DNA of 64,000 nucleotides from Pseudarthrobacter sp. BIM B-2242. GTDB taxonomy: Bacteria > Actinomycetota > Actinomycetes > Actinomycetales > Micrococcaceae. The stretch spans positions 682,001 to 746,000 of the forward strand of contig NZ_CP061721.1 in the NCBI RefSeq assembly GCF_014764445.1. The letters are read 5' to 3'. The notes beneath the pieces are model-generated. The model was not told the origin of the DNA. It ran no database searches and saw only the letters and a program-made list of their open reading frames with translations. A program made the translations under genes and the position numbers. Shown here one piece after another: positions 8,431-16,717 of the stretch. Position 1 is the first letter of the stretch; each line of letters begins with the position of its first letter.

Positions 8431-9648
8431 GTGGATCCTATGCTTATCGGTGTCATCGCGGGGCTTGTCGGCCTGTCGCTCGGCACCTTTGGCGTGCTCG
8501 CCTTCAGGGTCAGCGAAAAGCAGCGCCAACTGGTGGATGTGTACATCGACGAGCTCACGCTGCCGAAGGGCGCTGCGGAGGTACTGGCCGTCGTCGGACG
8601 GGCCTTTGTGGTGGTGGATGCCGTCGACGGTGTAGTCCGCGCCAGCCCGGCTGCCTACGCCTACGGCCTGGTGCGCGGACACACCGTGGTGCATAAAGAG
8701 CTGCTGGACATGACGGCCGGCGTGCGCCGGGACGGCGTGATCCTGGAGAAGAAACTGGAGCTGCCCCGCGGCCCGCTGGGTCAGGGGACCATCATCGTCC
8801 AGGTTCGCGCAGCCATGCTCGGTGAGGAATACATTCTGCTGCTCGCCGATGACCGCACGGAGATCACCCGCACCGAGGAGATCCGCAACGACTTCGTGGC
8901 CAACGTGTCCCATGAGCTGAAGACCCCGGTGGGGGCAATTTCCCTGCTTGCCGAGGCGCTGGAGTCCTCGGCGGATGACGAAGAGGCCGTCCGCCGGTTC
9001 GCCAAGCGGATGCATAAGGAATCGGGCCGGCTTGCCGCCCTGGTCCAGGACATCATCGAGTTGTCCCGCCTACAAGGCGCCAGTGTGTCCCAGGAGGGCA
9101 CGGCAGTGGACATCAACGCCGTCATCGCGGAGGCTGTTGACCGTTCCCAGCTCCCTGCCGAAAGCAAGAAGATCCAGATCGTTGTGGGTGAGCGCGTAGA
9201 CGCCACGGTCTTTGGTGACAGGGACCTGCTGGTGACCGCGCTGCGGAACCTGATCGATAATGCCATCCGTTATTCGCCGGAGAACACCAGGGTGGGCGTG
9301 GGTGTCCGGGCCAAGGACGGACTGATTGCCGTGTCCGTCACCGACCAGGGCGAGGGGATGACCCCGGAGGATCAGGAGCGGGTGTTTGAACGCTTCTACC
9401 GGGTGGACTCTGCGCGGTCGCGCCACACCGGCGGCACCGGCCTTGGCCTGAGCATCGTCAAACATGTGGCATCAAACCATGGCGGCGAGGTCACTCTGTG
9501 GTCCCGCCCCGGCCAGGGATCCACCTTCACCCTGAGGCTTCCCGAGATGGAAACCCAGGACGAACCTGAATCTTCAGTTGTCAAAGATCGAGCCGTACCC
9601 GAGCGTGTCAATGAGCGCAACGTACATGAGCAAGGAGCCAGCGCTTGA
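8431..9648 (+). CDS. senX3: Phosphate-responsive sensor histidine kinase (SenX3/PhoR type)
   Basis: Membrane sensor kinase of 405 residues starting at GTG 8431. One membrane helix spans about residues 4-26. A PAS-like region near 40-140 follows. The phospho-accepting His161 lies in ANVSHELKTPVGAI. The ATPase domain has an N box RNLIDNAIRYSPENT (~272-286), G1 DQGEGM and G2 GGTGLGLSIVKH. Only one membrane helix and no extracytoplasmic domain are visible, which fits kinases that sense phosphate through PhoU and Pst. Its stop codon overlaps the start of the response regulator, so the pair is coupled. The phoU/gpmA surroundings and the PHO-box-like array support the assignment. Confidence 0.9.
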   Translation: MDPMLIGVIAGLVGLSLGTFGVLAFRVSEKQRQLVDVYIDELTLPKGAAEVLAVVGRAFVVVDAVDGVVRASPAAYAYGLVRGHTVVHKELLDMTAGVRRDGVILEKKLELPRGPLGQGTIIVQVRAAMLGEEYILLLADDRTEITRTEEIRNDFVANVSHELKTPVGAISLLAEALESSADDEEAVRRFAKRMHKESGRLAALVQDIIELSRLQGASVSQEGTAVDINAVIAEAVDRSQLPAESKKIQIVVGERVDATVFGDRDLLVTALRNLIDNAIRYSPENTRVGVGVRAKDGLIAVSVTDQGEGMTPEDQERVFERFYRVDSARSRHTGGTGLGLSIVKHVASNHGGEVTLWSRPGQGSTFTLRLPEMETQDEPESSVVKDRAVPERVNERNVHEQGASA

Positions 9649-10325
9649 GCAGGATTTTGATTGTCGAGGACGAAGAATCGTTCAGCGACCCGTTGTCCTA
9701 TTTGCTGGGCAAGGAGGGGTTTGAGGTCGAAGTCGTGGACAACGGCCTCGACGCCATCACGGAGTTCGACCGGAACGGCGCGGACCTGGTCCTGCTGGAC
9801 CTGCAATTGCCCGGTTTGTCCGGCACGGAGGTCTGCCGCCAGCTGCGCCAGCGCTCCAGCGTTCCGGTCATCATGCTGACGGCCAAGGACTCCGAGATTG
9901 ACAAGGTGGTCGGCCTGGAACTGGGTGCGGACGACTATGTCACCAAGCCGTACTCGTCCCGCGAACTGGTGGCCCGGGTCCGTGCAGTGCTGCGCCGGCA
10001 GGGTGAGCCGGAGGAGCTGATCTCTGCCACCGTCCAGGCCGGCCCTGTCCGGATGGATATCGAACGGCACGTGGTCAGCGTGGACGGCGAGCAGGTCCTC
10101 CTGCCGCTGAAGGAATTCGAACTCCTGGAGATGCTGCTCAGGAACTCCGGCCGGGTCCTGACCCGCGGCCAGCTGATCGACCGTGTCTGGGGTTCGGATT
10201 ACGTTGGCGACACCAAAACCCTCGACGTCCACGTCAAACGGCTGCGCGGCAAGATCGAACCGGACCCGTCAGTACCCCGCTTCCTGGTGACGGTCCGCGG
10301 CCTCGGTTACAAGTTCGAGCCGTAA
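9645..10325 (+). CDS. regX3: OmpR/PhoB-family response regulator (RegX3/PhoP type)
   Basis: A 226-residue DNA-binding regulator. The receiver domain has acidic residues in IVEDEES (9-11), the phosphorylated Asp52 in LVLLDLQLPG, Thr79 and Lys101 (YVTKPYSS). The C-terminal winged helix contains VLTRGQLIDRVWG and KTLDVHVKRLRGKIE, with the wing RGLGYKF. The start is TTG at 9645, overlapping the kinase stop by 4 bp (TTGA), with AAGGAG 7 nt upstream. It most likely controls phosphate-starvation genes and binds the array at 8332-8375. A strong terminator follows. Confidence 0.92.
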   Translation: MSRILIVEDEESFSDPLSYLLGKEGFEVEVVDNGLDAITEFDRNGADLVLLDLQLPGLSGTEVCRQLRQRSSVPVIMLTAKDSEIDKVVGLELGADDYVTKPYSSRELVARVRAVLRRQGEPEELISATVQAGPVRMDIERHVVSVDGEQVLLPLKEFELLEMLLRNSGRVLTRGQLIDRVWGSDYVGDTKTLDVHVKRLRGKIEPDPSVPRFLVTVRGLGYKFEP

Positions 10326-10367
10326 GCACGGCTGCCGCCGCGCAGGGGGCTTCAGCCAACAGATGCA

Positions 10368-10405
10368 AAAAAGGAGGTGCTCCCCGCGGGGAGCACCTCC
10401 TTTGA
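10368..10405. terminator. Terminator between regX3 and the convergent lipoprotein gene
   Basis: A perfect stem of about 17 bp, AAAGGAGGTGCTCCCC with its complement, almost without a loop, flanked by A and T runs on both sides. It can work in both directions. Confidence 0.85.
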
Positions 10406-10420
10406 CGTTCTTCAGCCCTA

Positions 10421-10981
10421 CTAGTGGGCGGTATCCGCCTCGCTCGCGGACGGCGACGGCGTGGGGGAGGCGGATTCGGTCGGTTCGCTGCCGGCCGGCA
10501 GGTACTCCTTGTACTCCGGCAGCGTTGCATCCAGGACCGGCATCCGGACGGTCTTGGTGACATTCGTGCCGTCTTCGGTGACCTTGATGTCTACCAGGGA
10601 GCCGGCAATGCCGCCGCTGGTGGACAGGATTGCTTCATCGGTGGAGTCGTTGAGGAGGGTGTAGGAGTTGGCCTTCACCGGCACCTGCGTCTGTGAGCCT
10701 TCGGCACCGTTGACCGTAAGCTTCACGTCCTGGGATGAGGAGTTGTAGACGGCGCCGATCAGGCGGCCCGGCTTGTCCTCGCCGGTGGACACGATGAGCA
10801 TGTTCCGCAGCTGCAGGGGACCCAGGTCGGCACGGATGCCGTCGGAGGAGGCGTACTGGTGAGTGGTCTGCTGGGGGTTGATGTAGCCGCAGCCGGTCAT
10901 CGTGGCCAGGCCCAGGGCCAGGGCTCCTGCCGCCAGTGCCAGTTTGCCGCTCTGGGCCCGGTTCATCGCAGTGAAACGCAC
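10421..10981 (-). CDS. Putative lipoprotein of unknown function
   Basis: A 186-residue exported protein. The GTG at 10981 is chosen because GAGGAG lies 8 nt before it; MNRAQSG five codons in is the alternative. Residues 5-31 form a lipoprotein signal with lipobox TMTGC (Cys31). The mature part has a beta-rich domain (LRNMLIVSTGEDKPGRLIGAVYN, then SQTQVPVKANSYTLL) and ends in a Ser/Pro/Thr-rich tail near 165-186. Similar small lipoproteins are common beside regulators in Arthrobacter and relatives. No enzyme motif is visible and I do not assign a role. Confidence 0.7.
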   Translation of the reverse strand: MRFTAMNRAQSGKLALAAGALALGLATMTGCGYINPQQTTHQYASSDGIRADLGPLQLRNMLIVSTGEDKPGRLIGAVYNSSSQDVKLTVNGAEGSQTQVPVKANSYTLLNDSTDEAILSTSGGIAGSLVDIKVTEDGTNVTKTVRMPVLDATLPEYKEYLPAGSEPTESASPTPSPSASEADTAH

Positions 10982-11200
10982 GTCACGTACTCCTCGAGAG
11001 TGTGGAAACATTATTCAGCCATAGCCTAGCCGCAAACAGGGCCAAACGAGGATTCGGGACGGTCATATTGTCCTTGGCAGCGGGCCCCGCATGCACTATT
11101 ATCTGCATCCGTCAAGGGGTCGGACGGGTCCGATTTCGCCCATTTTCCGCGTAATCACTGGGTTCGCGCCCCGGTTCCGGGCCAGTCATATGCCTGAATC

Positions 11201-11210
11201 GTGATAAACT
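11201..11210 (+). promoter_or_regulatory. Possible extended -10 promoter of carD
   Basis: TGATAAACT, a TGn extended -10 followed by TAAACT, lies 27 bp before the carD start. No convincing -35 hexamer stands 17 bp upstream, which is acceptable for extended -10 promoters. Confidence 0.4.
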
Positions 11211-11236
11211 AGTGTGCGGGAAAGGGGAATGTTTAC

Positions 11237-11719
11237 ATGGTATTTGAGGTCGGCGAGACAGTAGTTTACCCTCACCACGGTGCTGCAAAAATTGAAGAAA
11301 TCAAGATGCGCACTGTCAAGGGCGAAGAGAAAATGTATCTCAAGCTCAAGGTGGCCCAGGGTGATCTGACCATTGAAGTTCCAGCAGAGAACGTTGACCT
11401 TGTTGGGGTCCGTGACGTTGTGGGCAAGGAAGGCTTGGAGCACGTTTTCGATGTGCTGCGGGCCGAGTTCACGGAAGAACCCACCAACTGGTCACGCAGG
11501 TACAAAGCAAATCTGGAGAAGCTCGCTTCCGGTGATGTCATCAAGGTAGCAGAGGTCGTCCGCGACCTTTGGCGCCGTGATCACGATCGGGGCCTTTCCG
11601 CAGGAGAGAAGCGCATGCTGGCCAAGGCCCGGCAGATTCTGATTTCAGAACTTGCACTGGCTGAAAAGACCGACGAAGAGAAGGCCGCGAGCGTTCTCGA
11701 CGAGGTTCTGGCTTCCTAA
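11237..11719 (+). CDS. carD: CarD-family transcriptional regulator
   Basis: CarD binds the RNA polymerase beta subunit and stabilises the open promoter complex; in mycobacteria it is essential and controls rRNA promoters. The 160-residue protein begins [22 protein letters not shown], the Tudor-like RNAP-interaction domain (1-60). A helical DNA-binding C-terminal domain follows, with the conserved segment [28 protein letters not shown] near 95-122. GGGGAA precedes the ATG. It is the first gene of the conserved carD-ispD-ispF-cysS-rlmB run. A terminator after carD suggests part of its transcription ends before ispD. Confidence 0.95.
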   Translation: MVFEVGETVVYPHHGAAKIEEIKMRTVKGEEKMYLKLKVAQGDLTIEVPAENVDLVGVRDVVGKEGLEHVFDVLRAEFTEEPTNWSRRYKANLEKLASGDVIKVAEVVRDLWRRDHDRGLSAGEKRMLAKARQILISELALAEKTDEEKAASVLDEVLAS

Positions 11720-11725
11720 GAATCG

Positions 11726-11766
11726 AACACCCCGGGGGTACGAAAGTACCTCCGGGGTTTCTTTTT
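11726..11766 (+). terminator. Terminator after carD
   Basis: ACCCCGGGGGTAC and GTACCTCCGGGGT form a stem with a GAAA tetraloop, followed by TTCTTTTT. It separates carD from ispD. Confidence 0.85.
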
Positions 11767-11811
11767 GCCCGGATACCGGCAGGGCAGCCCGCTGGACGTA
11801 GGCTAGTCCGC

Positions 11812-12594
11812 ATGAGTGATACTCCCACCCGCCTCATCACCGCTGTGATCCTGGTGGCCGCTGGTTCCGGTCAACGGCTTGGCTACGGTATGCCGAAGGC
11901 TGCGGTGCCCCTCGGCGGAGAACCCCTTCTGATGCACGCGCTGCGCGGTGTGGTGGCGTCCGGAGTCAGTAGCCAGGTATGCGTGGTCCTGCCGGTTGGC
12001 GACGATGGCCTCCGCCGGCTTTGTGAGGAGTTCAGGGAGGAACTGGCCGACGGCGGCCCACTCCTGAGCGTTGTAGATGGCGGTGCCACCCGTGCAGACT
12101 CCGTCAGGGCAGGCATCGCGGCCCTGATGGACGGCGTCGAGGCGGTGCTCGTCCACGACGCTGCGCGTGCCCTGACTCCTGACACGGTGTTCCACCGTGT
12201 CGCTGACGCACTGGCCGCCGGAGCCGCGGCTGTCATCCCCGCCGTAGCCGTGGTGGACACTGTGAAAACAGTGGCACCTACGTCCGGCGAGGATGTGGCC
12301 ATGGCACCCGAGATCGTCACCGGAACAGCGGCCCGGGATGAACTCCGGGCAGTGCAGACCCCGCAAGGATTCCACCTCAGGACCCTCCTGAAAGCGCACG
12401 AAGCCGCCAAGGGCCTGGACGAGAGGCAATCGGCAGCGGTGACCGACGACGCCATGCTGGTGGAAATGCTCGGCACACGGGTCTTTGCAGTACGCGGGTC
12501 AACACAGTCCCTGAAAATCACCACCCCGTTGGATCTGATCCTCGCCGAAGGGCTCCTCGAGGGGCCCTTGGGTGCCCGTTGGGTTGAGGGGTGA
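11812..12594 (+). CDS. ispD: 2-C-methyl-D-erythritol 4-phosphate cytidylyltransferase
   Basis: Third step of the MEP isoprenoid pathway: transfers CMP from CTP to 2-C-methyl-D-erythritol 4-phosphate. The 260-residue protein has the nucleotide-binding loop [15 protein letters not shown] at 16-30 (Lys29), [13 protein letters not shown] and the [11 protein letters not shown] segment with the conserved Asp/Arg. [14 protein letters not shown] and [11 protein letters not shown] near 205-220 also match. Its TGA overlaps the GTG of ispF by 4 bp, so the two are translationally coupled. Confidence 0.95.
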   Translation: MSDTPTRLITAVILVAAGSGQRLGYGMPKAAVPLGGEPLLMHALRGVVASGVSSQVCVVLPVGDDGLRRLCEEFREELADGGPLLSVVDGGATRADSVRAGIAALMDGVEAVLVHDAARALTPDTVFHRVADALAAGAAAVIPAVAVVDTVKTVAPTSGEDVAMAPEIVTGTAARDELRAVQTPQGFHLRTLLKAHEAAKGLDERQSAAVTDDAMLVEMLGTRVFAVRGSTQSLKITTPLDLILAEGLLEGPLGARWVEG

Positions 12595-13094
12595 GTGTGG
12601 GCTCGGAGCCAATGATCCTGCCCCGCACGGGCATCGGTCTGGACGTTCACGCATATGCACCCGAGGACCAGCCGCGTGCGCTGTGGTTGGGTGGCCTGTT
12701 CTGGGACGGCGAGCGGGGACTTGCCGGCCACTCGGACGGGGACCCGGTGGCGCATGCCGCGGCGGATGCCCTGTTCTCGGCCGCCGGCATCGGGGACCTT
12801 GGCACGCATTTCGGCACGGACCGTCCGGAGTTCGCCGGGGCATCCGGGATCACGCTCCTGACAGAGGCGGCCAGGATTGTCCGGGAGGCAGGGTTTGAGA
12901 TCGGCAACGTGGCGGTGCAGTTTGTGGCTAACCGGCCCAAGTTCGGGCCGCGGCGGCAGGAGTCCCAGGACGTCCTGAGCGCGGCGGCGAATGCACCCGT
13001 CAGCGTCACGGCCACCACGAGCGACGGCCTGGGTTTCACGGGCCGGGGTGAGGGCATTTCCGCCATTGCCACCGCTTTGGTGTATCCCAGGTAA
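12591..13094 (+). CDS. ispF: 2-C-methyl-D-erythritol 2,4-cyclodiphosphate synthase
   Basis: Fifth step of the MEP pathway, forming the cyclic diphosphate intermediate. The 167-residue protein carries the metal-binding DVH motif at 18-20 and the third ligand His55 in [28 protein letters not shown] and the C-terminal [23 protein letters not shown] also match the family. The GTG start overlaps the ispD stop. The protein has a short N-terminal extension of about 10 residues compared with the E. coli enzyme. Confidence 0.95.
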   Translation: MSVGSEPMILPRTGIGLDVHAYAPEDQPRALWLGGLFWDGERGLAGHSDGDPVAHAAADALFSAAGIGDLGTHFGTDRPEFAGASGITLLTEAARIVREAGFEIGNVAVQFVANRPKFGPRRQESQDVLSAAANAPVSVTATTSDGLGFTGRGEGISAIATALVYPR

Positions 13095-13121
13095 CTTCGC
13101 GTCATCGGCTAATCTGGAGCG

Positions 13122-14594
13122 GTGACCCTCCGTTTTTACGACACCGCATCCGCCGAAGTCCGCGACTTCGTTCCCCTCGTCCCGGGAAAGGTGAGCCTGT
13201 ACTACTGCGGGGCCACGGTGCAGGGCATGCCGCACGTTGGCCACATCCGTTCAGCCATCGCGTTTGACCAGCTCACGCGCTGGCTGGAGTACCGGGGCCT
13301 GCGCGTCACCGCAGTCCGCAATGTCACGGACATCGACGACAAGATCCTCATCAAATCCGCAGAGTCCTTTGACCCGGACTTCGAAGACGGACCGGACACG
13401 GTCCGCGAGGAGGAATGGTGGGCGCTGGCCTACCGCTACGAGCAGGAATTCCTCAAGGCCTACGACACGCTGGGCGTGTCCCGTCCCACCTATGAGCCCC
13501 GCGCCACCGGGCACATCCCGGAAATGCACGCCCTGGTCCAGCAATTGATCGACCGCGGCCACGCCTACCCGGCGCTGGACGGCTCCGGTGACGTCTACTT
13601 CGACGTGCGGTCCTGGGACAAATACGGCTCACTCACCCGCCAGAACATCGACGACATGCAGGGTGCACCGGACGCTGACCCGCGCGGCAAAAAGGACCCC
13701 CGCGACTTCGCCCTCTGGAAAGGGTCCAAAGAGGGAGAGCCGACGACGGCGAGCTGGGCTTCGCCGTGGGGTGCCGGCCGCCCGGGCTGGCATCTGGAAT
13801 GCTCCGCCATGGTCACCAAATACCTCGGCACCGAGTTTGATATCCATGGCGGTGGGCTGGACCTGCGCTTCCCGCACCACGAAAACGAGATGGCCCAGTC
13901 CCAGGCGGCCGGGCACGGCTTCGCCAACTTCTGGATGCACAACGGCATGGTCACCTACCAGGGCGAGAAAATGTCCAAGTCCATCGGCAACACCATCAGC
14001 CCCGCCGAGATGCTGGAGCTCGCGCCTCCCCGCGTCGTCCGGTACTACCTCGGCCAGGCGCACTACCGCTCCGTGCTGGACTACCGGCCCACCTCGCTGG
14101 AGGAGGCGGCTGCCGCCGTCGAACGCATTGACGGGTTTATCAGCCGCGCCGTCCGGGCCCTGTCTCAGGGCGAACCGTCCGACGGCGGCAATTACGCCTT
14201 CTTCACGTACGGCAAGGTGCCGGAGCCGTTCGAGCGTGCCATGGATGACGATCTCAACGTGCCGCAGGCCCTCGCTGTGGTCCACGAAACAGTTCGCGCC
14301 GGTAACACCGCCCTTACCGAGGGGCGCCTGGAAGATGCCCGGCAGGCGCTGCATGACGTCCACGACATGCTCCGCGTTCTCGGCCTGAATGCGGTGGCGT
14401 CGGCCGGAGCAACGGACACCCGGGAAGCGGCCGCCCTCGAGGTGTTGGTGGAAGCCCAGCTGGCTGCCCGCGCCCAGGCCCGGGCCACGAAAGACTGGGC
14501 TGCGTCGGATGCCATCCGGGACACGCTCAGGGCGGCCGGAGTCGCCGTCGAGGACGGCCCTGATGGCGCTACGTGGAGCCTCCAGCGGGACTGA
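13122..14594 (+). CDS. cysS: Cysteinyl-tRNA synthetase
   Basis: Charges tRNA-Cys with cysteine. The 490-residue class I synthetase has Cys29 in YYCGATVQG (a zinc ligand), the HIGH-type motif HVGH at 38-41, the WHLECSAM zinc region and KMSKS at 283-287. Domain order and length match bacterial CysRS, with the helical DALR-type C-terminal domain. The start is GTG at 13122, 27 bp after ispF. The related mycothiol ligase MshC is shorter and lacks the C-terminal anticodon-binding part, so CysS is preferred. Confidence 0.95.
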   Translation: MTLRFYDTASAEVRDFVPLVPGKVSLYYCGATVQGMPHVGHIRSAIAFDQLTRWLEYRGLRVTAVRNVTDIDDKILIKSAESFDPDFEDGPDTVREEEWWALAYRYEQEFLKAYDTLGVSRPTYEPRATGHIPEMHALVQQLIDRGHAYPALDGSGDVYFDVRSWDKYGSLTRQNIDDMQGAPDADPRGKKDPRDFALWKGSKEGEPTTASWASPWGAGRPGWHLECSAMVTKYLGTEFDIHGGGLDLRFPHHENEMAQSQAAGHGFANFWMHNGMVTYQGEKMSKSIGNTISPAEMLELAPPRVVRYYLGQAHYRSVLDYRPTSLEEAAAAVERIDGFISRAVRALSQGEPSDGGNYAFFTYGKVPEPFERAMDDDLNVPQALAVVHETVRAGNTALTEGRLEDARQALHDVHDMLRVLGLNAVASAGATDTREAAALEVLVEAQLAARAQARATKDWAASDAIRDTLRAAGVAVEDGPDGATWSLQRD

Positions 14595-14685
14595 CGCGGG
14601 GATTTCCGGCCCGGGGTCAGGCGATTTTACTTGATTCAGTAGACTGTTAAGCAGACTCAGTCAAACAATCAAGGGTGGAACTCTC

Positions 14686-15675
14686 ATGGCCAACAACGGT
14701 CGCCGGTCGGTCAAAGCAAAGAAGGGGCCAACCATCGGAACCGGTGGTCACGGCCGCAAGGCCCTGGAAGGGAAGGGCCCCACGCCCAAGGCGGAGGACC
14801 GCCCGTACCACAAGGCACACAAGAGCAAGCAGCTTGCGGAACGGTCGGCCGCCAAGCGCGGCACCGGCGCCCGCAGCGCCGGAGCAGCCCGTTCCGGTCC
14901 GAAGGGGCGTGCCACCGAGGAAGTGGTCACCGGCCGTAACTCGGTGGTCGAAGCACTCCGTGCCGGCATTCCTGCCAAGGCCCTGCACATCGCCATCCGG
15001 ATCGAAATGGATGACCGTGTCAAGGAATCCCTGAAAATTGCTGCTGAGCGCGGGATCCCGCTGCTTGAGACCGGCAAGCCCGAACTGGACCGCATGACTG
15101 ACGACGCCGTCCACCAGGGGCTCGTCCTGCAGATCCCGCCCTACGAATACCAGGACGCCTATGACCTGGCCGAGGAAACCGTGGACCGCTGGAAGAAGGG
15201 CCACGTCTCCAACGCCCCGCTGTTTGTGGCGCTCGACGGCATCACGGACCCCCGCAACCTCGGCGCGATCATCCGTTCCGTCTCCGCTTTCAGCGGTCAC
15301 GGCGTCATCGTCCCGGAACGCCGTTCCGTGGGTGTCACTGCCTCGGCCTGGAAGACCAGTGCCGGCGCGGCCGTGCGTGTTCCGGTGGCCCGCGCGGGCA
15401 ACCTCAACAGTGCCCTGAAGCAGTTCAAGAGCATGGGCATCTTTGTCCTGGGGCTCGACGGCGACGGCGACGTCTCCCTGCCGGCCCTCACGCTCGGTAC
15501 GGAACCGGTGTGCATCGTGGTGGGCTCCGAAGGCAAGGGCCTGAGCCGGCTGGTCCGCGAAAACTGCGACCAGATCGTTTCCATTCCCATCGACTCCGCC
15601 ATGGAATCGCTCAACGCCTCCATGGCAGTGGGCATCTCCCTTTACGAGATCTCCCGGCAGCGCGCCGCCAAGTAG
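14686..15675 (+). CDS. rlmB: 23S rRNA 2'-O-ribose methyltransferase (TrmH/RlmB family)
   Basis: SPOUT-class SAM methyltransferase of 329 residues. The first ~80 residues are basic and low in complexity (lysine, glycine, alanine), as in other actinobacterial members. A substrate-binding domain (ATEEVVTGRNSVVEALRAG, from ~85) and the trefoil-knot catalytic domain follow: motif 1 GITDPRNLGAIIRS, motif 2 VVGSEGKGLSRLV and motif 3 SIPIDSAMESLNASMAVGI. By family it methylates the 2'-O of a conserved guanosine in 23S rRNA, close to G2251 in E. coli numbering. It sits at the end of the carD-isp-cysS run; a dispersed repeat begins 4 bp after its stop. Confidence 0.9.
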   Translation: MANNGRRSVKAKKGPTIGTGGHGRKALEGKGPTPKAEDRPYHKAHKSKQLAERSAAKRGTGARSAGAARSGPKGRATEEVVTGRNSVVEALRAGIPAKALHIAIRIEMDDRVKESLKIAAERGIPLLETGKPELDRMTDDAVHQGLVLQIPPYEYQDAYDLAEETVDRWKKGHVSNAPLFVALDGITDPRNLGAIIRSVSAFSGHGVIVPERRSVGVTASAWKTSAGAAVRVPVARAGNLNSALKQFKSMGIFVLGLDGDGDVSLPALTLGTEPVCIVVGSEGKGLSRLVRENCDQIVSIPIDSAMESLNASMAVGISLYEISRQRAAK

Positions 15676-15678
15676 GCC

Positions 15679-15782
15679 GGACGCTCTCTCACTTAATGTG
15701 GGTTTTGACGCATCGCTCTCTCACTTTCCCGAAGAAAGTGAGAGAGCGTCGTCGCTTAAGCCGCATTAACTGAGAGAGCGTT
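15679..15782. repeat. Nested inverted-repeat unit of a dispersed CTCTCTCACTTAATG repeat
   Basis: The outer arms are GGACGCTCTCTCACTTAATG at 15679-15698 and GCATTAACTGAGAGAGCGTT at 15763-15782. Inside them lie CGCTCTCTCACTTTC and GAAAGTGAGAGAGCG, a perfect 15-bp hairpin with a 5-nt loop. The 28 bases 15679-15706 match 39370-39397 in reverse orientation at 27 positions. The structure fills the gap between convergent rlmB and the amidase gene and could also stop transcription. Its right arm runs into the 3' end of the amidase gene. Confidence 0.85.
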
Positions 15783-16581
15783 GGGCCTGGAATTCACGGC
15801 GGTTGGCCAGGACCGGAAGCTTTTGGCGGGCTTCCTTGACCACAGCGGCGTCCAGGTCGGCGAACAACATGCCCGGGGCGCCGTCGAGCTCCTCCAGCAC
15901 ATCGCCGAAGGGCGAGACCACGGCGGAATGCCCCACCCCGGTGGGTGAGCCGGCCTTGGCCGGGGCGCCCTGGGTGACGGGATCACCCTGCCCGCACGCG
16001 AGGACGTACGTGGTGGAGTCGAGCGCGCGGGCGCGGGCCAGCAGCTGCCATTGGTCCACCTTGCCGGGCCCGGAAGCCCACGAAGCGCAGACGATGTTGG
16101 CGTCAGCACCGCGATCCGCGTTGGCCGTAAACAGCGCGGGGAAGCGGATGTCGTAGCAGGTCGCCAAGCCAAAGGTCAGGCCGCCGGCGTCGAAAGTTAC
16201 CGGATCAGTGCCGGGTGCGACGGTGTCCGACTCAAGGAATCCGAACGCGTCGAAGAGGTGGACCTTGTCGTAACTGGACTCCACGCCGGGGCCGGTTGCC
16301 AGCAGCGTGTTACGCACCTTTCCGCCCGCGCCGGGGGTGAACAGTCCCGCCACCACCACAATCCCAAGCGAGGCCGCGATGCTTCGCACCCGGGACGCCC
16401 ACGGCCCATCCAAAGGTTCAGCGACGTCCAGCAGAGAGTTCCCGAAGGCCCGCATGGATGCTTCCGGGAACACCACCATGTCCGCGCCGCCCGCCTTCGC
16501 CCTCCGCGCCTCCTGTTCAAGAATGGACAAATTGCCGGCCAGGTCCCGGCCGCTGATGATCTGAGCCAGCGCTACCCGCAC
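15766..16581 (-). CDS. Carbon-nitrogen hydrolase (nitrilase superfamily, Nit1/omega-amidase-like)
   Basis: A 271-residue amidase of the nitrilase superfamily with the complete catalytic triad: Glu40 (VVFPEASM), Lys106 (YDKVHLFD) and Cys142 (LATCYDIRFP). Relatives hydrolyse omega-amides or deaminated glutathione; the exact substrate is open. GTG at 16581 is chosen because GGAGG lies 6 nt upstream and the protein then starts MRVALAQI. The last codons and the TAA lie inside the dispersed repeat at 15679-15782, so the C-terminal RSLS comes from repeat DNA. It is divergent from glgX. Confidence 0.88.
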   Translation of the reverse strand: MRVALAQIISGRDLAGNLSILEQEARRAKAGGADMVVFPEASMRAFGNSLLDVAEPLDGPWASRVRSIAASLGIVVVAGLFTPGAGGKVRNTLLATGPGVESSYDKVHLFDAFGFLESDTVAPGTDPVTFDAGGLTFGLATCYDIRFPALFTANADRGADANIVCASWASGPGKVDQWQLLARARALDSTTYVLACGQGDPVTQGAPAKAGSPTGVGHSAVVSPFGDVLEELDGAPGMLFADLDAAVVKEARQKLPVLANRREFQAQRSLS

Positions 16582-16717
16582 TGTGCACCTCCGTTTGACG
16601 TTTCTTCCAGTATGCAGCGTCGGGTTGCCTCCGTCCGGGAATCGCCCGTAGCCGTCCGCCGGGAGACACAAAAGTGCGAATGCAGCTGAACAGGCGCTGG
16701 CCGCTACCATTGACGTG

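Noticed and set aside
7585..9015. 476-codon minus-strand frame reaching beyond phoU
   Set aside because: The upstream part lies antisense to the sensor kinase gene. PhoU homology begins at GTG 8238 with a ribosome site.
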